A DNA stretch of 64,000 nucleotides, taken from positions 40,000,848-40,064,847 of the forward strand of contig CAIIXF020000006.1 of assembly GCA_903813345.2 (NCBI GenBank). Direction: 5' to 3'. The position numbers were made by a program, and so were the translations under genes. Positions 15,601 to 26,700 of this stretch are shown in pieces (position 1 is the stretch's first letter; every line of letters starts with the position of its first letter). This stretch comes from Owenia fusiformis. Lineage: Eukaryota; Annelida; Polychaeta; Sabellida; Oweniidae. The notes under the pieces were generated by a model, which saw nothing but the letters and a program-made list of their open reading frames with translations, was not told the origin of the DNA and searched no databases.

Positions 15601-17049
15601 ACAAAATAACCAATCGGTCGGGCACAGTAGCGAAAATCGGAACAACGTGACCAAGGCGTCCGGCAGATTGAGTATTTTGTTCAAAATTGAATCAATATTG
15701 AACAAAACACTCAATCGGCCGGGCGCCGGCCGATGGATCGATGTGACCCAGGCATTACCTATATTGAAACGGTGAAAGGATCATGATGCCAAACAAATAA
15801 CCTACAATAAATGGCCTGAACTCAATATAATGTGGAATTACAATTCTTTGAAGGTGTTGCTTTCCCGAATTTGCACGAAATGCGGAGCATCGGGTGATAA
15901 TTTTAGGAAACGGTCTTCGGCTTAAAGTGTCTCACATATTCGATCAAAATTTGCCATGCAAACATGTTAGTCTACTTTACTGGCCCCCCTTGCTGTAACA
16001 AGGAACACAAAACACATTAAAACGTAAACATAAACCAATTAGTCAGACGATCACTTCACTATGAAATTTAGGGGTGTTCAAGGCAAATGTGTATTAGCAG
16101 AATACGCTGTGTGCATGGACTAACACAATGTCAGTGGTCATTTACTGTGTCAACTTAGTAACCCTTGCATACCGTGCTCACTCAAGTATTGAATGATTGT
16201 TTTATGATCTAAATGTTTGTGGTTTATAAAAAAAATGTGATATATTTTAGTTGGAAATACATTAATAAATATATTCATCCAAACAGCACTAGAATGCGGG
16301 AAGAAAGAGCAATGATGACAAAATGCAGACATTTCTGGACACAATCATTCATGTACTTCATGTGTACTGTTATTTTTAGTGCTGTATTTATAGATATAAT
16401 TTCACGTATTAAAATCATATTTTCCAGCAATGACTTCAAATTCGGAACTACCCCCATATCACATTTTCTTCAATAACTCCAAACATGTGTAAACATTGAC
16501 CATGTGCATATAAATTCAGATTTCACGAGCTCTTTCCTATTCGAGTACCTCATACACCCCTGCATGGATTTGAGTTGGATTCGCCTTTTAAACGTGAGCC
16601 GGTACACATCGCAAACGCTGATTGGATAAAGATTGCGAGAATCTTTAAATCATCTAAAAGGTACGAAATCACTAAAAACACATTTTCAATGAAAATCTTT
16701 GCAAGGGTCAAGTTGACAAGTCATTAATTTTAATCTGTAGAGTCCAGTCAACACCGTCACAGCACTAGTGACCTTCAGTTCGTTATTGGTTATATAACGT
16801 ATACAGTTACGTGGAGGAATAGCGGGTTCTGATTGGCTCGAATCGTACACACCTTGTTTTGCTTTGAATACTATCCTACTACACCGCATGCATATTCTAT
16901 CTTTAGGAAAATATAAAAATACGATATCAGGAAGTTACAATAGTATACCTTCCTCTCAGGTTGCAGCAGTCATAAAAGCCATGCTTATCGTGTATAAAAT
17001 TCTCGATCCTCTTCAAAGTTCCTGCCTTGTCTTTCATATATGATGCCAT
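665..17049 (-). CDS. MAN2C1: cytosolic alpha-mannosidase 2C1, N-terminal half (15 exons, continues beyond window)
   Basis: Glycoside hydrolase family 38 enzyme that trims free oligomannose glycans in the cytosol. Exons, listed from low to high coordinate (the gene reads from the last to the first): 665-791, 1276-1329, 2725-2816, 3097-3192, 4230-4343, 5221-5313, 5429-5539, 6371-6477, 7506-7597, 7992-8089, 8448-8625, 9531-9607, 10184-10307, 11252-11374, 16949-17049. All have GT/AG borders, and the phases join into 529 open codons, about half of the roughly 1040 aa of the human protein. Residues run from [10 protein letters not shown] through CNLRGR (about 30-35), [22 protein letters not shown] (258-268, with the metal-binding His/Asp pair), [31 protein letters not shown] (369-383; Asp373 is the expected nucleophile), GDGGGGP and [10 protein letters not shown] (His520, probable metal ligand). 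The start at 17049 was chosen because the human protein begins at about the same place and the context GCGATGG is good; the frame stays open upstream to about 17097. The C-terminal exons lie left of base 1. No signal peptide is seen, as expected for the cytosolic class. Confidence 0.95.
1985..2667. repeat. 98-bp minisatellite in a MAN2C1 intron
   Basis: The word CGAAGATGTTTATATCACG recurs at 2175, 2273, 2371, 2469 and 2567, exactly 98 bases apart, with more degenerate copies before it. A single relative of the unit lies at about 848-895. It fills most of the intron between the exons ending at 1329 and 2725. Confidence 0.9.
4659..4937. mobile_element. hAT-like MITE with CAGTGGCGGATCC ends
   Basis: 279 bases with perfect 13-bp inverted ends CAGTGGCGGATCC/GGATCCGCCACTG, poly-G and poly-C just inside, and a GGCC-rich centre. 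This terminal sequence is typical of hAT-derived MITEs. A clean 8-bp flanking duplication was not found. Confidence 0.75.
6187..6210. repeat. (CT)n microsatellite
   Basis: A run of about twelve CT dinucleotides within a MAN2C1 intron. Confidence 0.9.
6504..6640. mobile_element. ATGCCTGGGTCACA MITE, shortened
   Basis: Left end ATGCCTGGGTCACA after TA, centre with ACTCAATCGG-type inverted arms, right end stops at TGTGACCCA, so the last bases of the right repeat are lost. Lies in a MAN2C1 intron close to the exon at 6371-6477. Confidence 0.65.
9196..9385 (+). repeat. dispersed repeat, copy 2
   Basis: Diverged copy of 100-292 in the same order and orientation, ending GGACCACCCTGAATA. Confidence 0.5.
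12845..12970 (+). other. candidate 5' UTR intron of the GPCR gene
   Basis: A good donor (AAT then GTAAGT at 12845) and a good acceptor (pyrimidine-rich stretch ending TTTTGCAG at 12970) bound 126 bases just upstream of the receptor ATG. Splicing would give a non-coding first exon ending at 12844. That exon contains a 69-codon open frame (12634-12843) stopping one base before the donor, which could act as an upstream ORF. No transcript evidence is available. Confidence 0.45.
13028..14020 (+). CDS. rhodopsin-class GPCR, FMRFamide/neuropeptide receptor-like, nested in MAN2C1 intron 1
   Basis: A 330-aa seven-transmembrane receptor in one coding exon, expected at the plasma membrane and probably responding to a neuropeptide. 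The N-terminus (1-50) carries NxS/T sites at N3, N7, N23 and N28. Membrane segments are about 53-76 (GN at 67-68), 86-109 (Asp95), 124-147 followed by DRY at 146-148, 167-185, 204-230, 252-280 and 290-316. The seventh holds NSSFNFVIY (306-314), a variant of NPxxY. The motif YNIPRIFE (180-187) after helix 4 and the NSSxNFxIY ending are typical of FMRFamide-receptor-like and related lophotrochozoan orphan receptors. The extracellular Cys before helix 3 is absent, which also occurs in that group. The short tail ends [10 protein letters not shown]. It lies entirely within intron 1 of MAN2C1 and is transcribed the other way. The ligand cannot be told from sequence. Confidence 0.9.
   Translation: MENITFNKSSTIFTNSGTSENVNLSSINDSQQQYSTNSYKDQRYLDIIIFVLNKVLSYIVIGLGLIGNTLAFLVLTKESVSNTRVFLLKTLTITDSAYLLLALSYMIIYNHLGDFINHIFYYNVQLPIVSTASTLTTWMVVLVTIDRYIHLTKPLRAKTLLTVKRMKWTVGILAVGACLYNIPRIFEWPGGTCLLGCTPSYNVIYDVILNAMFRYCGPVVTVFILNVRLVQSIISSQSKRKELTNREIEERNHVLVMIAIVSLFIICSITNIISYFVNTLIRYDVIKFSYFNNLLISISNFFLVCNSSFNFVIYFMIGKSFRKRLKQLFM
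14340..14965. repeat. degenerate repeat region downstream of the GPCR
   Basis: Variants of CGCAAGACTGTCGTGCAG and GTTCAAAGATCTGCAAGAC recur many times with variable spacing, so this is an old minisatellite. The short open frames here come from the repeat. Confidence 0.75.
15519..15755. mobile_element. 237-bp TA-flanked foldback MITE (ATGCCTGGGTCACA ends)
   Basis: Terminal inverted repeats start ATGCCTGGGTCACA and end TGTGACCCAGGCAT. TA flanks both sides (15517-15518, 15756-15757). The arms continue through GGCCGGCG/CGCCGGCC, so nearly the whole element can fold back. Tc1/mariner-type target use is inferred. Confidence 0.8.
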
Positions 17050-18009
17050 CGCTGTGTCATCGTACTTAGATAGGACTTGTTGAACAACTAGAATCTAAAC
17101 GTTAAGTTGAATGTTTAGTTCAGTTGTTTAGTTCTTTATCTATGGTAGTTCTGAAAATGTATGACGAGGCTCTCAAAGGGTTAACTGAAATACGAATTCA
17201 ACTTTTAGATGTTTTATGAGATATTTATGTGTGGCATGAACAATCTTATGTTATATGCATTTACCCGTAAAAGTACAATACAATAGGCTATTGTATAATA
17301 TACCAGCTTAGTACAATATCAACGCTTGAACCATATGCTACTGGGCTGAAGCTGTACATACGCTTCATTTTTGAGAGTACTTATACCTCACGAAGGTACA
17401 TGTAATGCATCTAGGCTACAGTCATTCAATTTGCGAATGCGATGCCAGGCAACTGCTTCGATATGCAATAGACTACTAATGTAGCTGTGAAATAGTAGAA
17501 GAAAATTTTACAATATTACCTCAGAAAATCTAAATACAGCATATCGTATTTATCCTTCGAATGCCCCATCAAGTATTTCATTCACCATGTAAAGTATTCT
17601 TTATCTACTGCTTCGTAGTAGGCTGTTCTTATAAGTACATGTAGGCCATACTGTTCACACTGACTTTCAGATCATTATTTCATCTACCGGCTATTTGACC
17701 TTGATTAATACAGCGTATAACTGGCTGAGGCTCAGGAATACATATCAATTGTTTGTGATGTCGCCCTTGTACCTGTTTATATCACGTGTCCTCACGTCTA
17801 ACCATCGTATCAGCGTACAGCGTCAAACATACCACCGTGCAGTTTTCTGTACGTTAACGATATATTTCTTAGTTTTTAGATTCAACTGGTTGCCTAGTTA
17901 ACAGACTGTACAATATTAAGGCTTTCCATATGATATACTGGGCTAAACCTATATAGGGATAAAGGAATTTTTCAGATAAGCCTTAATTAAGCTGTTTCCT
18001 CCTGTTCAT
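17050..18009. other. upstream region of MAN2C1, no gene recognised
   Basis: The MAN2C1 promoter and 5' untranslated region must lie here or begin here. No TATA box or CpG-rich stretch stands out. Short open frames show no known domain. Confidence 0.5.
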
Positions 18010-19650
18010 CCTGCAATTGTTTTGATGAGTTCAAATGATGAAACATATATTCCTGCATACGTTTTCACTTGTTGAGCACTTGTCAACATTACCATTTACT
18101 TATTATTGAGGGGTTTAACAGGGGTCCACAAAAATTTTAAAATATTAGATTTTGATATTCTTGAAGTTTACAACGGATTATATACTTATGAATCGGATTT
18201 TGGGAAGATTATTAGCATGACATATTGATTTTATCTGTTTAATTGAAAATAAGATCGTCTGTCTGATTATATTTTGCATTCAAAATGATTAAAAATAATT
18301 GTTCCATTAAGTTCACTTTCTTTTAACATCATCTTGTTTTTTGTTGATCCGTCAATTGTTTTGATATATCTAAATGATAAAACATATATTCCTACATACG
18401 TTTTCACATGTTGAGCACTTGTCAACATTACCATTTACTTATTATTGAGGGGTTTAACAGGGGTCCACAAAAATTTTAAAATATTAGATTTTGATATTCT
18501 TGAAGTTTACAACGGATTATATACTTATGAATCGGATTTTGGGAAGATTATTAGCATGACATATTGATTTTATCTGTTTAATTGAAAATAAGATCGTCTG
18601 TCTGATTATATTTTACATTCAAAATGATTAAAAATAATGGTTCCATTTAGTTAACTTTCTTTTAACATCATCTTGTTTTTTGTTGATCCGGCAATTGATT
18701 TTGCAATTATTTCTGATCTCTTAAAAGTATGGCTACATTATACTCAAATTGAAGGAATTTCAGAGTAGATAACAATGATGGCAGTGTTTTTCGGATTTGT
18801 GCCTCTGAAAATTCAAAATATCCGACTAGAGCAGATATTCGACATTACTTAGAGTCATCTTTAAAGTATGGTTACACTGATCTAAAATATTTATTGAAGG
18901 AAAGAGTAGATGGTAAATATTACATTGTGACTGTACAGATTGATGATTTATATGGTGTTCGTTGGGCTACTCCGTGAAGTTGCCATTTTCTAATTAGTAT
19001 GACGTATTGATCTTATCTGTTTAATTGAAAATAAAATCGTCTATCTGATTATATTGTGCATTCAATATGATTAAAAACAATGATTCCATTTACAGTTCAT
19101 TTTCTTTTAACATCATCTTGTTTTTTGTCCGGCAATTGTTTTGATGTTTAAATGATAAAACATATATTCCTATATACATTTTCACCTGTTGAGGACCTGT
19201 CAACATTACCGTTTCCTTATTATTGAGGGGTTTAACAGGGGTCAACAAAAATATTAGATTTTGATATTTTTGAAGTTTACAACAGATTATCTCCTCATTT
19301 ATCGGCTTTTGTAAAGTTTATTAGTATGACATATTGATTTTATCTGTTTAATTGAAACTAAGATCGTCTGTCTGACTATATTTTGCATTCAAAATGATAA
19401 AAAATAATGGTTCCATTTAGTTCACTTTATTTTAACATCATCGTGTTTAATCGTTGATCCGCCAATTGTTAAATGATATGTTTAAATGATAAAACATATA
19501 TTCCTACATACGTTTTCATCCGTTGAGGACCTGTCAACATTATCGTTTACTTATCATTGAGCGGTTTAACAGAGGTCCATAATAATAAAAAATATTAGAT
19601 ATTGACACTTTTGAAGTTTACAACGAATTATCTACTTATGAATTGGCTTT
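18010..19650. repeat. roughly 340-bp tandem repeat array
   Basis: The segment from AATTGTTTTGAT through ATGATRAAACATATATTCC, TTGAGCACTTGTCAACATTACC, GGGGTTTAACAGGGGTCCAC to AACATCATCTTG recurs with starts near 18018, 18350, 19133 and 19458. A third copy is interrupted by unrelated sequence at about 18703-18995. Confidence 0.85.
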
Positions 19651-20739
19651 TGCATTCAAATTATAATCTAAGATGAATTAAGAATGTATTCGCGCTATTT
19701 ATAAAATTGGATTTTAATATCAATAAAGCATATGATATGATGTGGGGTGAAAGGATATATGATATTTGCGATACAGGCTATCTCTGCAAGCACATAACTT
19801 TAGTAATAGATTATTTTATTTAGTAGAAAATAGACTATCCCATGAGGCAATGCTAGAACCCGAACGCTCTATATTGAAATTAATAAATACCGCCTCGCCC
19901 AATATTTTTTTCTCAAATAGGTATTCTGCCATATCAAGCTCCTGATCATCCAGTATTTGTTTAATATTGCCTGCAGAAATGAGGTTATTAGTATTACCAC
20001 AGTTAATGCCCAGGGCTGAAATAGCAAAAATTATATGCATTGAAAGATATGTCATTTCCCGGGGAAAATTGCCGGGCGTTAATGCATAATTGGCCCGCAA
20101 CTATGGCCCGCCACTATGACGTCACATATTGCTCAGATCGATAAAGTAACATAAATGCCTTCTAAACTAGCACTAATACCCCTATAACATTCCCGGCAAG
20201 GTGGTAATAATAGTAATTGATCTGAGTACTATCCACAAAAATATTCATCTTTTTGAATTTGACTTGAATTAAATCTTCAATAAATGAAAATCTGAACCAT
20301 TTTAAGATATTCGAAAAATTCAGAAACTGCAAATAATTCAATTATAACTATTTAAAACAATTTAAATTGCTAGGATATGATAATAACCTTAAAAAGTAAA
20401 CATTTGATTAGTTATACCAATCATTGTGATTTTAGAGCCCAAATGTTATCTCGTTTTACAGTTTCAATTTTATAAATCTTCTTGCTGTCAACGTTTTTAT
20501 AATACTCTACACTTATTTAGTGCCTGTTTATAATGATACCGACATTATTGTAATATTGAAATCATATAAGTAATAAAGATCCCCAAATGGAGGTCAATGC
20601 CCCCCCCCCATTTGACATGGCCTTATACGAATTAGGTTGTAGACATCAGGATGAAACCTGTTTTTATGATTTATACACCTTAATGATGTAATTTAATCGT
20701 AACAATGTACTAGCTTTCCATCTAAGAACTATCAGGAAA
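19651..20739. other. AT-rich region without recognised genes
   Basis: The open frame at 19816-20100 (minus, 94 codons) has no recognisable domain. Otherwise AT-rich sequence with a short poly-C run near 20601. Confidence 0.5.
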
Positions 20740-21150
20740 AATATTTAATTTTCGTAAAATAGACCCCTGCTGAAATCGTTCATAAATGAAGTTCTGTAAC
20801 CTTGTATGGTGCACAAAAATTCATGAATGATCAATGATATAATCCTAACTAACAAAAGCAAATTAAAAACATAAGGCTGTAACAATAAGTTTTAAAAAAT
20901 TATACAGTGTTTGATGAGTTATACCCCCTACTGTGAATTTGGATTCCATTTTGATCTAACTTTTCAGTTGAAATTTTACATTATCCTCTTGATATATAAT
21001 AATTCATACTTTTTGCACTTATTTATTATCTATTCACAAGAAATCTTTTAAAATGATTATTTCTTTAAAAAATGGACCCCTGCTTAAATCTCAAATAAAT
21101 GATAAATGGTAATGTTGTGTGATCCTCAACAAGCAATACCATATTCAGTG
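20740..21150 (-). repeat. inverted, diverged relatives of the 340-bp repeat
   Basis: GGACCCCTGCTTAAA followed by AATGATAAATGGTAATGTTG and GATCCTCAAC at 21073-21130, and a weaker copy at about 20760, match the reverse complement of the 18010-19650 unit. Confidence 0.55.
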
Positions 21151-21299
21151 ATATTAAATCTATCAATATAATCTATAAAAATGATTGCAACTTGAACAGG
21201 AGGTAATTTTAAAATTATTGTCAATTCCTTTAACACTAATACAGACTCTTCATTGTAGCAACAACTAAGGTGGGACATAAAAAATTAATCGGAGGGAAA

Positions 21300-21625
21300 G
21301 GAGGGCGAGTTGTTTGTAGAATGAATCGGGCGATTTTTTTCATGAATTTCGCTTATGTTTTTCATCCAAAAAACATCAATACACTTTACAACATTTTGTT
21401 TACTTTAAGATTACACCATGTAATCCAAAAATATATTTCTCATTTTCAAAGATAATCCATGGATTAACACCCAGGTATTTTTATTTTTCAATCTTCAGAG
21501 GGCTGGGAATCAATGATGCTCAACGCTTTTGAATACGATAAATGCTGTTTTAAATAGGTTTAACGTATGCCAATAATTTCTCAAATTATGTAAGCTGAAT
21601 GCATTCCTTAATCCCTAGAATGCTT
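21300..21625 (+). repeat. dispersed roughly 325-bp repeat, plus copy
   Basis: Matches the reverse complement of 61930-62240 throughout (GTTGTTTGTAGA, GAATGAATCGGG, ATGTTTTTCATC, ATTAACAC, AGAGGGCT, CAACGCTTTTGAATA, TTTTAAATAGGTTT). No coding capacity is recognised. Confidence 0.75.
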
Positions 21626-22031
21626 ATCATAATAACATTCTTTTGTCTTGGCCACTTAATATGTTTTGTTGCTGTCTGATCATCAAATCAAATTGTTGTT
21701 ATTTAAAGATGTCAGTCAAATCTGGTGAAACAGCACAACATTTATTCGTTTTTTTACATCCAACATTTCTCAACTGTACGCGCTAGGCTCCAGGTGTTAC
21801 TTTTGTAATTAAAACAATATCTCTTTAACAAATATTCAGTTAACAATTTTCACACCAAGTAAATATAGACACAGCTGATGGACATCCTACTTTTTCGGTA
21901 TTTTTCATTTTATTTTTTTGGTTTTTTACTTATTATTTTTTTCCGGTCATAAGCCTGCATAAATGTTTTCCTACTTTTTTAAAAACAAACAAAAATGGAT
22001 CTAAGAAAAAACTGGAAATGAGTGTTAAGAT

Positions 22032-22196
22032 CAGGGTGAATGTTGGGAATTTTGTTGCAACCCTCAATAGGGTCACATGTTATCTTTCTTTGAATCACTC
22101 TTTCCCAACAATGTCTACATCTCTCACTATTGCACAACGATTGCACTAATGTACCTAGAAAAGAATGTAGAGTAGAATGTTTTGGTAAAATGTATA
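22032..22196. mobile_element. left arm of an older foldback MITE split by the gypsy insertion
   Basis: Begins CAGGGTGAATGTTGGGAAT, and its reverse complement matches 56821-56986 in order (TATACATTTTAC, TTTTCTAGG, ACAT, GATGTAGACA, AACATGTGAC, AAAATTCC). The gypsy element sits exactly at its inner edge, at TATA. The CAGGGTG tip is hAT-like, but no clean 8-bp duplication was found. Confidence 0.7.
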
Positions 22197-23332
22197 TGTA
22201 ACTGGTGGGTTCTATGGGAAATTTGTTGTTGCTTTAATCAAATATGAAGATAGTTTAAAATATCAAAACTTTATTAAAATTACACTTTATTAAAATAACA
22301 CAGCAACCTTAACATGGCAATGTAGTATCTAGCTAACAGATTCAAAATTGGCTATTTGTAGTTATTACCATAGTACCACTAATTCAGATCCAAAACCAAA
22401 ACCAGCCTATAAATATAAAATACAGAAAATCATGAGTTTCAGTTATACCATTTTGCGATACACTGTAGGAAACGCAATTGTACATTTGAAGCTATTAATT
22501 GTATCAGTGAATCACGGATTATCCGTTTTATGGCAAAATACTGAAAATACTCATGAAATATAAAATAGTTATTGATTGTGACAATGAAATAAACGTGTCA
22601 CTTATAATGAAACACAATATGTTTGTCATGTGATGTTAAAATACAGAAATGAAATATTTCTATCAAAATTTATATAACATTTCCATTTACCTGGTCAGGG
22701 CTGTAGAGATCTAGAAACTCTACACAGCTGAAGGCTGGTAACATGGGTGATTGACAATGGTATGAAAATCTAGTAGGAGTTCCTGAATACAAATTGAGGT
22801 TTCATAAATAATAGTCTATCAGAGACATTGAATACATTGAATACATTGTTTTTATGATTCTAAATGATAGATTAAAGGTTTTGAAGGAAATACTAGTTAC
22901 CTAATGGTAAGCACAAATTGAATGTTCAAAATACATAGTTGTTGCAATTTGGGCATGAAATACAAAATCTCTCTTGTGAGTTCAAACACTCAAAATACAG
23001 AAAAATAACATATATTTAGTTTGAAATGGAGATAATAACATGTTTATCAATTAATTATGGTTGTTGGTGGTTGAGGAACCTTATTGAGGGTTTATGATAT
23101 AAAATACAAGAAAAACTTACTGTAGGTGTTTCCTGTTCAAATATCCCATTGTCAATGTTGGAGTAGCAAAATGATCCAATAGTGGCTGGGTTATTTGTCA
23201 CATGATCGATAAACAAATTATAATGTGAAATGGTGGGAAATTCAAATACAAATATAAAATTACAACTTGAAATATGAATACTCTTTAGATGGTGCTGCCA
23301 TCTTAATGTAATACGTAAATGTCCCATTTACA
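22197..23332 (-). repeat. 3' LTR of the gypsy element
   Basis: 1136 bases, begins TGTAACTGG and ends CATTTACA on the plus strand, with inverted TGTAA/TTACA tips. It is nearly identical to 55609-56745. The open frames inside it are not conserved genes. I could not see a convincing polypurine tract beside it at 23333-23350. Confidence 0.95.
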
Positions 23333-23751
23333 TCCACGCGGACATGTCTAAATGTGTAAAAAACATTTACCTTAAGTGCCATTATGGTTACTGTTTAACA
23401 TCAAAATATAACACAAACAACTTTTGATCATAAAATAATGTTTAACATCTGTATAAATATAAATGGTTTACTCCCCAACAACCACTACCATTAGTATTAT
23501 AGAGTTGATTAACATAAATCTTAGGAGTCAAAATTATAACTCATAACTACAATACTAACAGTTAAATGTAACACACACAATTGCAATATAAATGTAACTT
23601 TAAAATATAACAGTTTAAAATATAACATTTAACACTTTAAAACCTGTGCCAATGTAAAAATTTGAATTTGAAATTTTTTTGTTTTTATTTTGTTTTTATA
23701 GATATATATTCAATTCCACTAACTCATTTTATCTCAATAGATTTTTACAAG
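23333..23751 (-). other. gypsy 3' untranslated region
   Basis: 419 bases of AT-rich sequence between the end of pol and the 3' LTR. No gene or clear polypurine tract is seen. Confidence 0.7.
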
Positions 23752-26700
23752 TTACTTTGACTTGTTAGCAATTCTTTTGCTCCTTCTCACTGTCATTTTA
23801 TCTTCTTCTTCCTCATCACTAGAACTTGTTTTACTTTCAGATTGACAAGTTTTCATTTTAATGTTTACTCTGTTTTCAACTCTTGTTTCACCATTTTTGT
23901 TCTCTAAAGTGTAAACATTTCCTTCTGTTTTAACAACTTTGTATTCTTCCTTTCCATAGGCATCTTGTATCTTGTTCCGTCCCATCACTCTTTTTCTTAG
24001 TAGTACTGTTGATCCAACAGCTATTTTGTTATCCTTTGCATTTTTATCATGTTGTGCTTTCCTTTTCATTGCTATTTGATTCAATTGATTATTTGCCATT
24101 TTATATGCTAGTTGAAGTCTATTCTGGTGTTCAGTCACCCATGAATCTTTCATTTGTTCCTCCTCTGGGGCTTCTAATTGAATCTCAAGTGTTGATCTTG
24201 GATTTCTACCGAACATGAGATAGAAAGGAGAAAATCCTGTTGCAGAATGAGGTGTGTTATTATAGGCAAAGGTAATTTCCTTCAGGTACTTTGGCCACTT
24301 TCTTTTCTTGTCTTCGGGTAGAGAGACACGTAATCCATGGAGAGTCCTATTAAACCTCTCGTACTGGCCATTACCGGATGGATGGTATGGCGTAGTTCTG
24401 GATTTACTTATTCCATACATCTTACACAGATTTGCTATGATCTCTCCCTCAAAGTTTCGTCCCTGATCGGAATGAAGACGTAGTGGAATTCCGTAGACAA
24501 AAAACCATTGATTCACCAATGCTTTTGCAACTGTTTCTGCTTTCTGGTCTTTGGTGGGGATAGTTATGCTCATCTTTGAAAAGGCATCTGTTAAAACTAG
24601 GACATTTTCATATCCATCAGATGATTTTTCAAGAAGTGTGAAGTCTATGCACAGCAACTCGTTTGGTCGTTTAGCAGATAATCTTCCTAGTGGTGTGATA
24701 ACTTTCCTATATGGTTTCTTTGCGTAGAGACACCTTGCACAGTTTTCAACATATTTTCTGATTTCAGTGTACATTCCAGGCCAATAGAATGTCTGACTTA
24801 TTAACTTCTCGGTGCAATCAGATCCTTGGTGTCCACTTAGGTCATGACTTGCTTTCAAGACATCTTCCTTTATGCATTCTGGAACAACAATTTGATTGAT
24901 TTCGATGTTATTGTTATCTTTCACTTTTCGGATAATTACATTGTCTACTACTGTAAGTCTAGTCCATTGGCGAACTAACTTTTTGGAGATTTTTGGCATT
25001 GTTTTGAGTACAGCTTTCGTTGGGTGTCTTTTATCATTCACAAACTGTTTAAGTCTTTTTAAATCTCTATCTTTATCCTGGATTTTTCCGTATCCGCCTT
25101 TCATTTTTGGAAATACGTCAGTTGCTTCTTTGGGAAGTTGACATTCTGTTGTTTCAGCGCTAATATTGTTTGATTCAATCTCTTGCAGGTTAATTTCTGT
25201 TATCTCTTTCCTGAGTTCAGCAGGTATATATGTACTGTGACAATATGTTGCTAATTTTTCGGTTGAAGTTTCTGTTTCAGCTGTTTCATGTTGTTCATCT
25301 TCACTTTCTTCTGTTGACTGATCATCTGAGGAGTGTATTGAGGGTTTTGTCTTCACAAACATCGCTGCCTCATCTTCGTCAGAGCTGAAGTCTTCTTCTT
25401 GTGTTGATCTCTTAAGTCTAGAGAGAATGTCTGCCCGAATATTCTGTTTACCTGCTTTGTAGACTATGTCGAAGTTAAATGCTGTAAGGTCTGCAACCCA
25501 TCTCTGTTCTATAGCTGGAAGATTCTTCTTTTTAAAGATGTATGTTAATGGGTTGTTATCTGTATAGACTACAAAATATGACCCTAACAAATAATCACTA
25601 AAGTGTTCTGTGACAGCCCATTTTAGTGCTAGTAGTTCTAACTTCTTGCTTGAGTAATTTTTCATGTTTCGTTCAGATCCTCGAAGACCTCTACTTCCAT
25701 AAGCAATCACACGTTTCTGGCCATCTTGTTCCTGGAGAAGTACACAGCCTAATCCGTCATTGCTAGCATCAGTTTCAACTATGAACGGTAGAGAGAAATC
25801 AGCAAATGCTAGTACTGGTGCATTTTTCAGTTTCGTTTTCAGTTCCAAAAACGCTTCTTTACAGTTTTCGCTCCAGAGATCTTTAATGGAAACATGTTTT
25901 GATTTCCTCTTTTTGACTGGTCCAAGTTTTGATAGAATATCATAGAGTGGTTTTGCTATTGTTGCAAAGTTTTCAATGAATTTTCTGTGATAACTTGCGA
26001 ATCCCATATAAGCTCTTAGCTCATTGACATTTGTAGCTAGGTGTTGGCCATTCTTCGATTATTTTGATATTTTTCTCATTTGGTTGGATCCCATCCTTAG
26101 AAATTCTCATACCCAGGAAGGTAACTTCTTCTTTGAAAAATGAACATTTAGAGAGTTCTAATTTCAATCCGTAGGACTTCAGTATGGAGAATATGTTGTT
26201 TAGTCTCGAAAGATGTTCTTCAATTGAGTCTGAGTAACAGATCAAATCATCTAAATAACATAGAAGGGTCTTGTAAATATATTTTCTAAATGCTTGTTGC
26301 ATCAGGCGCTGATAGGACGCGGGCGCATTTGCTAAACCGAACGGCATGCGGAGATATTCATATAAACCGAATGGTGTAGTGAACGCGGTTTTGTAAATAT
26401 CAGATTCATTCACTTTTATTTGGTGGTAAGCTTGTTGTAAATCCATTGTGGAGAATAGTTTAGCGTGTGATAGAGAATCTATGGACTCCTGAATTCTTGG
26501 TAATGGATAGGCATCTTTACGCGTTTTGGAGTTGAGATTCCGGTAATCCACACAAAGTCTCAGCTTTCCACTTTTCTTGCGAACTAAGACAATAGGACTT
26601 GCAAATGGACTTGTACTTTCTCTGATGATGTTCTTATTCAACAATTCATCCAAGTGTTCCCGAACTTCGTTATAAAGGGCTGGTGGTATTCTACGAAATG

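Noticed and set aside
19816-20100. 94-codon minus-strand open frame
   Set aside because: No recognisable domain, homology or splice context; length is within chance for this region.
23055-23327. 90-codon open frame present in both LTRs
   Set aside because: The LTRs are copies, so conservation is automatic; the peptide shows no domain.
23333-23350. Polypurine tract beside the 3' LTR
   Set aside because: The minus strand here reads ATGTCCGCGTGGA, not a purine run, so no tract is claimed.
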